Origin: an uncultured Desulfobacteraceae bacterium
GTDB lineage: Bacteria > Desulfobacterota > Desulfobacteria > Desulfobacterales > UBA5852
Direction of reading: 5' to 3'
NCBI GenBank assembly: GCA_913060875.1
Contig: CAJXSL010000001.1
Span: 62,001-126,000 of the forward strand
Length of the DNA stretch: 64,000 bases
Made by a program: the position numbers and the translations under genes. Of this stretch, positions 33,206 through 42,300 are shown in pieces. The notes beneath the pieces were generated by a model that saw only the letters and a list, made by a program, of their open reading frames with translations, was not told the origin of the DNA and did not search any database. Within the stretch, counting starts at the first letter, position 1. Each line of letters begins with the position of its first letter.

Positions 33206-33246
33206 CGTGACATCGTCAATGTCACCCATGTGCAGGCCGGTTTTTT
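33193..33246 (+). terminator. Expression-platform terminator of the c-di-GMP riboswitch
   Basis: CCGGGCTGC (33193-33201, inside the aptamer's 3' segment) can pair with GCAGGCCGG (33232-33240) with a single mismatch, enclosing a perfect 7-bp inner stem GTGACAT/ATGTCAC (33207-33225), and is followed directly by TTTTTT. Because the 5' arm belongs to the ligand-bound aptamer fold, ligand binding should prevent terminator formation: a genetic ON switch (inference). Confidence 0.65.
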
Positions 33247-33325
33247 CATTTTCTGGGCATGAATGACACATCGTTATAAAGCTGCGTTCCCGATAATTTT
33301 ATTCACCCTTAAACGGAATAAAACA

Positions 33326-36300
33326 ATGCTAAGCGCAAAGCGGTTCAGAAACCTGGGTAAGTGCTCTGCAGTGGCTTCCTTTTTTATCCTCATTTCAATC
33401 ATTCACCCGTCACCGAGTTTCGGTCTTTTGATCACTGAAGATGTGACGGTTTCCAATGAGCGCTACGAAGATCGGGTTGATATTTCGCTGACGCTTGGCG
33501 GCGGTGGCTATACCGATGAGGCCGTTGATCTATATGCCGCCACTATCGGCATCGGAGATATGGATCCCGATAACGAATATATCATCGACAGTCGCACGCT
33601 GAGCGCTATCGCATCCTGCATGCTCGATGATTTCAATATCGATCTGAACCTGGGCGGTGCAACGCATGTTGATGCAACGCTCACCATTACAGCCGATGCT
33701 GCGGGGATTCAAACTGCAAATGGGCCCGCATTTATCGAGAACGCGGGGGGCGCTATCGACGTTTCGGCGGAAGCGGCCATCAGCTCCGGGAGCATATCGC
33801 TCTCCTTTCTGGATGCCTCGAGCACAACCGCAGGTCGAGTGAGCACTGCCGCCGCAACGGGAATAGCAACCGGCCCGACCGATGATGAAATAGCGAATGG
33901 CGGTCACATCCGGGTCAGCGCCAGCGCAGTGACGAGCGTCACCGGTGTTTCCAGTGAATTCGGTGTATCCGAAGGATCAGGAAGTCTGAACGCATCCGTG
34001 TCGGACATTTCAGCGGCGGCAGTGACAACGGGTGTGGGAATAAGCGCTGGTGAAGGCCGGGACAACATTCACACGGACGATCAAAGCGAAATCGCAATAG
34101 TGGTTAATGCCGAAGTCGATGCGGTCGATGTCCAACTGACGATAGCAGGAGACACAACGGGAGGTATCGGCGGGCAGGCGATCAGCGACTCCAGCGCTTT
34201 TGCCGAGGCTGCGGCCACCGGTATTGATGGCGGTGCGGGGGACGACGGTATCGACAACGAGGGCGCTATCCTTGCAGATGTAACGGCCGATGCTACGGGG
34301 GTGGGGGTTGGTGCGAGTGTGGGTATCGTGATTGCCAGGGAAGAAGATGCCGAAGGAAGTGTCACGGCTGCCGCGTTGAGTGACGCCAGTGTGACGGCGA
34401 CATCGGCGGTGACGGGGATAAGCGGTGGCGGCGGGGGCGATGACATCGACAACGCGGGTGACATTGCGCTTTTGGCCAATTCCGCTGCCAGCGGCGTGGC
34501 GGTATCCCTGACCGTAGCCGGAACCATGCAGGGGGATGCGGAAGGGGCTGCGGTAAGTGATGCCAGCGTGACGGCGACATCGGCAGCGACAGGGATAAGC
34601 GGGGGCGATGGGGCTGACGAAGTGGACAACTACGGCGACATCGCGCTTTTGTCCACATCGGATGCGACCGCCGTGAGTGTGGGCCTGACGGTATCGGGCA
34701 GCATGGAGGGCAACGTTTCCGGGGAAGCCTTGAGCGATGGGCGTGCCACCGCCTCGGCCATGGCCACCGGGATCGAAGGCGGCATGGGGCGGGACAGGAT
34801 CGACAATTGGGGTGTTATTTTTGAGGATGTGGATGCCAGTGCCACGACGGTTGCGGTCAGCGCAGACGTGGCGATCGCCATCGAGGAAGGTGGCAATGCC
34901 ACTGGTGCGGCCCTGAGCGATGCGAGTGTTACCGCCGGAGCCGCCGCCAGCGGCATAGATGGCGGGGGGGATTCCGATACCATCGACAACCGGGGAGATA
35001 TCGAGCTTTTGGCCAATTCGGATGCCAGCGGCGTGGCGGTATCCCTGACGGTCGCCGGGACCATGCAGGGGGATGCGGAAGGGGCCGCGGTGAGTGATGC
35101 CAGCGTGACGGCGACATCGACAGCGATGGGGATAAGCGGGGGCGATGAGGCTGACGAAGTGGACAACTACGGCGACATCGCGCTTTTGTCCACATCGGAT
35201 GCGACCGCCGTGAGTGTGGGCCTGACGGTATCGGGCAGCATGGAGGGCAACGTTTCCGGGGAAGCGCTGAGCGATTCCAGTGCCACGGCCGATGCCATGG
35301 CGGTCGGTATTGATGGCGGCGCTGGCGTTGACGAGATCACCAACCGCGGGGCAATCGCGGCCAGCGTTGATGCCGGGGCCACTGCCGTAGGGGTAGGGTT
35401 GGATGTCAATCTCATTGTCGCCAAAGAAGGCGATGTTGAAGGGAATGTCGCGGGCGCTGCTCTGAGTGATGCCAGCATTTCGACGAATGCCGCCGCCACC
35501 GGTATTGCGGGTGGTGCGGATGGTGATCGTATCGACAACCGGGGTGACTTCGCTCTGACGGCGTCCAGCGCCGCCACAGGCGTAGCGGCGTCAGTTGCTG
35601 TCGCCGGCAGTGTCGCGACCAAAGGAAGTGTGGAGGGGGAGATCGAAGGCAAGGCGTTCAGCAACACCAGTACTTCCGCTCTTGCGGTTTCCACGGGAAT
35701 CGATGGGGGGGAAGATAACGATCAAATTACCAATACAGGGGATTTTAGCCTGCTTCAGGCAACGACAAGCGCAACGGGCGTGTCGGCATCGATGGATGTT
35801 TCCGCCGGCGTTGCAGCTAATGGCGATGCCAAGGTGAATATCACGGGCAAGGCCGTGAGCGATGCCCATGTCGCGGCCGAGAGTGCAACTACCGCCATCA
35901 GAGGCGGTGGCGGCGATGATGAGATCATCAATATGGGAGATTTCATTAATTTAGAGTCGGTTTCGGATGCCACGAGTGTTGCGGCCTCGCTGGAGATTTC
36001 AGGGGCGCTCGCCTTCAAGGGTGACGCCGAGGCCAGCAGTTCTGGGTCAGCGTTGAGCGCGGCAAGTGCCAGTGCTTTGACAACGGCGGTGGCAATTGAT
36101 GGTGGTGCCGGAAATGACTTTATCACCAATGCCGGAGATATCATCAACCTCGAATCGGATTCAACTGCCACGGGCGTATCCGCCGGCGCGAATGTTTCTA
36201 CCGTTGTCGCTATCAGAGGAAATGCCGAGGCGGATGTCACCGGAGAGGCAGTCGGCGACAGCCGGGTGATTTCCCGGGCGCGGGCTTTGGGACTCGATGG

Positions 36301-39300
36301 CGGCCTAGGTGATGACTGGATTGACAACGCGGGAGATGTCAGTCTCCTTTGTGCGGCGGATGCAACAGGCGTAACTGCAGAATTGAATGTTTCGGCAGCC
36401 CTCAGTTTCAAAGGTATTTCTACGGCGGATGTCTCCGGTACGGCAGCGAGCAACGCATCGGTCCTGGCCGAAGCTGAAGCGACTGCTATTGGTGGTGGTT
36501 GGGGAGAGGACACGATTCAAAATTCCGGGGATTTGACATTGATGGATGGAGACGGGTTCGATGCCGGTGCATTGGGTGTGTCTGCATCTTTAAACGTATC
36601 GGGTAATGTTGCCATCAAGGGAGTGGCGGAAGGTAGCGTCGCGGGCACGGCGGCGAGCAATGCAACAGTTACGGCCGAGGCGACAGCTACGGGGATTGAT
36701 GGGGGTAGAGACAACGACAGCATCGTCAACAGTGGAACAATAACCCTTCTGCCGGCATCGAGCGCCGAGGGGGTTTCGGCATCTTTGAACGTATCGGGCA
36801 ACATGGCGGGCGAGACCCAAGGCGCATCCATGAGCGATGCCAGCGTTACCGCCCGGTCGACGGCCACCGGCATTGATGGAGGCGAAGGTGATGACGGTAT
36901 TGTCAATGACGGGACTATCAGTCTCATGGAACAAACGGGCGGGGATGGCTCAATCGATGCCGAGGCGCTTGGGGTTGCAGCCGCACTCGATATCAGCGGC
37001 AACCTCAATGGCACGGCAGAGGGGCTGGCACTCAGTAAAGCCACGACCACGGCTGACGCCACGGCCACCGGGATCAGCGGGGCGGGCGGGATAGACACAA
37101 TCCGCAACACGGTTGGTATTGCGGCCGACGTGGTTTCCGATGCCGAAGGGGTGGCCGTCGCTGCAGACATTACAGTTGCCTTGAACGGCTCCGCCGAAGG
37201 TTCATCCCTGAGTGATGTCTCGACAGCGGCATACGCCAGAACTGCCGGTATCGATGCCGGAGAAGATGGCGACGATGTTTACAACCGCGGCGACATTCAG
37301 CTTTTTGCGGATGCCGATGCAACCAGTACAGCCGTTTCGGTAACAATAGCTGGCACCATGCGGGGGCAGGCTGGTGGGGACGCGCTGAGCAACGCCACGA
37401 CCGCGGCCCATGCCACCGCCACAGGGATCAGCGGTGGCGAAGGCTCGGACGGTATTACCAACCTGGGGTTTGTCTCAGCCAACACGGAGGCAACGACAAA
37501 TACGGCAGCCGTGGCTGTGGGCATTACTGTGGCCGAAACCGGGACAGCCGAGGGCGCCGCCGTGAGCGACTCCAGTGCCTCGTCATTGGCACGGTCGACC
37601 GGGATCGATGGCGGCCGGGATGATGACACCATCCACAACGAGGGGGTGATCAGCACGACCTCTTTGGCGGACGCACAGGCAACAGCCGTTAGTGTAGGGC
37701 TGACCGGGGCCATGAAAGGCTTGGCCGAAGGCAAAGCGGTTGCCGACAGCTCCGCCGAAGCGATTTCGCAGAGCATCGGTATATATGGCGATGAAGGCGA
37801 CGACGATCTCTCGTCTTCGACGAACAGGATAACCGCGCATTCCCAATCGCAGGCGGAAGCACAAAGTGTTGCAATTCAATTGGGCGGTGCCGTGGGGGTG
37901 GCCGAGAACGCGGCCGTCGCAGATTCTTCAGCAATCAGTCAAGCGTACTCGGCCGGCCTTGACGGGGGGCAGGGGAATGACACGATCAACAATGAGAGCG
38001 AGATTGAAGCGACCGTCCAATCGGGGGCGGAAGCATCCAGTACTTCGGTCACGGCCACTATAGCGGTCGGCTCAGCCGAGACCATTGGAACGGGCGACTC
38101 CTCCGCCACCGCCAGGGCCAAAGCAACCGGCATCGAAGGGGGTGATGGAGATGATGAAGAAATCACCAACACCGCGGCGATTCGCGTCGGAGGTCTCGAC
38201 AATAGTGGGCCAATGGCAATTGCGCAAGCCGCAGCCACGACGGTCAATGTCGGTCTTGCGGTTGGCTTGAACACCAGCGAAGCCTCATCGAATGGATCAG
38301 CCCTGGCGGAAGTGGATGCCGCCGGCGTTAGCGGCGGTTCGGGGGATGACTGGATCCACAACAGCGGTGACATTACCGTCAGTCCCGATTCGCTCGGAAC
38401 AGGAAGTATGGCGGAGGCCAGGGCTACAAGCACAACGGTTGATGTCAGTGTCACGGTGGGGGCGAGCTTGGGCAAATCCTCCTCCGACACCTCCTCGACC
38501 GCTGTGGTGAACCTTGCGGGGATCAACGGCGGGTCAGGGAACGATGAGGTATACAACAGCGGCACGATTACCACCGGCATCGATCCTGACAGTCCAACAG
38601 CGACCGCCGCCATGGCAACCGCATATGCGGCCAGCGAGACGGTAGACGTCGACATCACTGTCGGCGGGAGTTTCAGCGATGCCGCTTCCAATGCGTCGGC
38701 AACCGCACAGTCCGTCTTGACAGGCATCGAAACGGATGCGGGGCGTGACTTGATCGACAATACCGGTGATATCAATGCTTTTTCGAGTTCCGAAGCTGTG
38801 GGTCTGGGGAGTACAACATCGGCCTCGCTGACGATTGGGGCCGCAGATGGTAACGCACAATCGAATGCGTCATCTTTTGCTGAGGCTTTTGCGTCAGGGA
38901 TTGATAGCGGTGGCGATGCCGACGAAATAGAGACTGAAAGCGATCTGGTTGTCAAGGCGCGCGCTGTCAGCACAACCCTGAGTGAGGCGACAAATTATAA
39001 CATCCTGTCGGTTGGATCGGCTCTCCAGTCAGCCGACGCAAACAGTTCATCGACGGCCGCGGCCACGGTGAAAGGAATTGACGGCGGCCGTGGGGCCGAT
39101 ATCATAACCGCTTCAGGGAATTACGCCCTCAGTGCTGATACCCAGGTGTCCAGCACATCACGTTCCTCAACGGTGACCGGCCTTAGCATCGGGTTGAATG
39201 TGCAGGCGGCGCAATCAACGGCGGGAACCATTTCCGATGCCTTGGCGATCGGAATCGATGGGGGCGAAGGCCGTGACGAGATCAACAGCACTGCGAACCT

Positions 39301-42300
39301 CACGATCACGGCGGTCTCCAATGCGGATACGACCGCCACTTCCTCGAGCAACACCGGGTTCAATATCGCCGGGTCGAGCTCCGGCAATGCTGTGGCCGGT
39401 GCGACAACTGAGGTCACCGCTTCCGGCGTGGGTATAAAAGGTGGTCTTGCGGTTCTTGGTGTCGATGAAAGCGATACCGATGTCATCACCAACGAGGGGT
39501 TTATTTCTGTTACCACCAGGGTGGCCGCTAACACGACTGCAACATCGACCGCGGACAGCATAACCTTTCTTGGCGCAGCCGAAGGAACCGCGGTTTCGGA
39601 TGCATCGGCGACCGTTCTGGCGGACGGCATCGGGATCGATGGCGGTGCAGACGATGATATGATTACGACCCGAAATACGATTTCGGTAACAACGACGGCA
39701 GACGGATCCGTCACGTCGACATCGAATGTGGATGCTTATGCAACCTTCGGCGGTGCGTCGAGTATGGGGGTGTCCGATGCTTCTGCCAATGTATCGGCAG
39801 AAGGCACCGGCATCTCAGGCGGCACGGGTGATGACACCATTAACAGCTTTGCCCTTGTCGCGGTTCAAGCTGAAGCTGTCGGATCGGTAAGCGCAACATC
39901 CGATATCGACGCGGACGTCACTTTTGGGGGCGCCTCGAGCAAGGCTGTTTCCGATGCTTCGGTCATAAAAAAAGGCATCGCTACGGGGATCGATGGCGGT
40001 GCGGGTAGGGATTGGATTATCAATTTCGACCGGCTGGACGTAAGGGCTATTTCCGCCGGCACGGTTAGTTCCACGTCGCGGGCAGCCGCAGACGCCACGT
40101 TCGGGAGCACCTCCAGCCTTACGACGACGGCTGCTGCCCTCGAGGGGGCGGTTGCCACTGCGGGAATCCTTGGCGGCAGTGGAGCGGATAGCATTACGAA
40201 CCTGGGGCGGATAGATTCAATCGCAGATGCCACTCTGCATGTCCGAAATTCTTCGATTGCCACGGCCGACTCGACCTTCGGCAGTTCCGATGCGCGCGCG
40301 TATTCTGTCTCCACAATCCAAGGAAACGCATCGGCCTTGGGCGTCAGCGGAGATGACGGGAATGACGTCATCGAGAATGCCGGGGTTGTCAATACCAGCG
40401 CCATTGCGAACACCACCGTTGACTCAGTGACCGTGGCGATTGCGGATTCGACCTTCGGCAGTGAATACACCGAGGCGGTTTCCTCCAACTTCGCCGCCGG
40501 CGAATCCACTGCCAAGGGACTCATCTCGGGCGCGGGAAGCGATGCCGTGTTGAACTCCGATCTCGTGATGGTCGCGGCAGGTGGGGCGGTGAATATCGCA
40601 TCGGCTGTCTACAGCAGTGACGGACCGGCCAGTTCGGATGCCCGAACAATGGCACTGGCCCACGCCAGCGGAATCGACAGTGGTGCCGAGGACGACAGAG
40701 TCGCGAATACCGGTACGATCTTGGTGACGGCGGCGCCCCGTATCCAATCCGCAACCAGGACTTTCGGCAGCGGCGGAAACGTCGATGGCAACGTTGGTAT
40801 TTTGCTTGAGGCCGATGCCCAGGGGATCGCTGGTGGAGAGGGTGACGACCTGATCAGCAACGATGGCGATCTTATGGTATTCATCGGAGGAGCCGAAACC
40901 GAGTCGACTGTTTCGGCTGCCGCCACGAGCGGGGCAACAACCTTTATCGACGTCAACCGCATCGGCGAAGACGGCGATACCATCATCGGGAAATGGGTTC
41001 GTATCCAAGCGAGTGATGATCGCTATTTTGTCTCGAAGATAGCGGCGTTCGATCCGGCCACCGGTATATTTACCCTGCAGGATCCGATCGAGTATGATTT
41101 GGCGGTAGACGACGATTATATCCTCTACGATTTTGGGGAAAAAACACCCGATATCCAATCGGTACAGGTGACTGTCGGAGGGCGGACCTACGTCGATGCA
41201 TCAACCACCGCCGCGATCCGCGCGACCGGGATCGAAGGGGGCGACGGGAATGACGCGATTCGGAACACGGGGGCAATTGAAGTCAAGGCTAGCAACCTGA
41301 TCAGAACGGTTGGTGTCACCATTGGCAGGAATATCGATGCAGACTCGGATACCGAATCCGCAGTCGATGCCGTCGGTATTGCCGGCGACGGAAACACCGC
41401 GGCTTCGACAGTTACCGCGGACAGTGAAAATGGAACCGCTACCTTTGTCGACACGACACGAATAGGGGCAGACCCGGCCACCGTTTTAGGGAAACGGATT
41501 CGCTTTATTACCGGTGATTCTGCCGACTTCTTTACGGTTGTCGTGGGGTTCGATCCTGTGACGGGGACATTCACCCTGCGCGATTCTCTTCCCGAAAGCG
41601 GCATTTCGATAGGCGATGGGTATGCCCTGGGCGGGGGGCAAAACATTGTCGCAAACGCAGGCGAGATCGGTGTTGAAGCGGATGCCGCCATCGATGCCAG
41701 CGGGTGGGTACTGAATTTTGGCGGCAGCCCTGTAATTGAAAGCGAGGGCCGGGCGCAGGCCCGTTCCGCTGGCCTCCAAGGTGGCGGCTACGACGATGTT
41801 CTCCAAAATTCACGGCAGATCGAGGTTCAGTCGGCAGCCGATGTCAGGTCCGAGCAGCGCGTGACGGCAATTTTCAGCGAAACCGATCAAACATTGGTTT
41901 TCGCGGCACGGAGTGAATCTGTCGGAATTTCCGCCGGTGACGGTGACGATATCGTTGTTAACGCAGAGGATGATGGTGCCGCGCCAGCCGCGATCGATGT
42001 CGATGCCAGCGCGACCGCAAATGTTGATGGTGTGACAACGACATTTACCGGCATTTTTGGCGGAAGCGGTGAAACCAATAACTTTGTCGATGCACGTTCT
42101 GCCGCAACTGCCATGGGACTTGATCTCGGGGCTGGGCAGGACGACGGGTATAACACTAGTCCGATCGAGGTTTCTGCTGCGGCCACCACCACAGCAATCG
42201 CCAGCTCAGACTTCAACTTGTTTGACGAAGCCAACGCGCGGGCCAATGCCGTGGCAACGGCGCGCGCGGCCGGCATCCGTGCTGAGGATGGCGGCGACAT

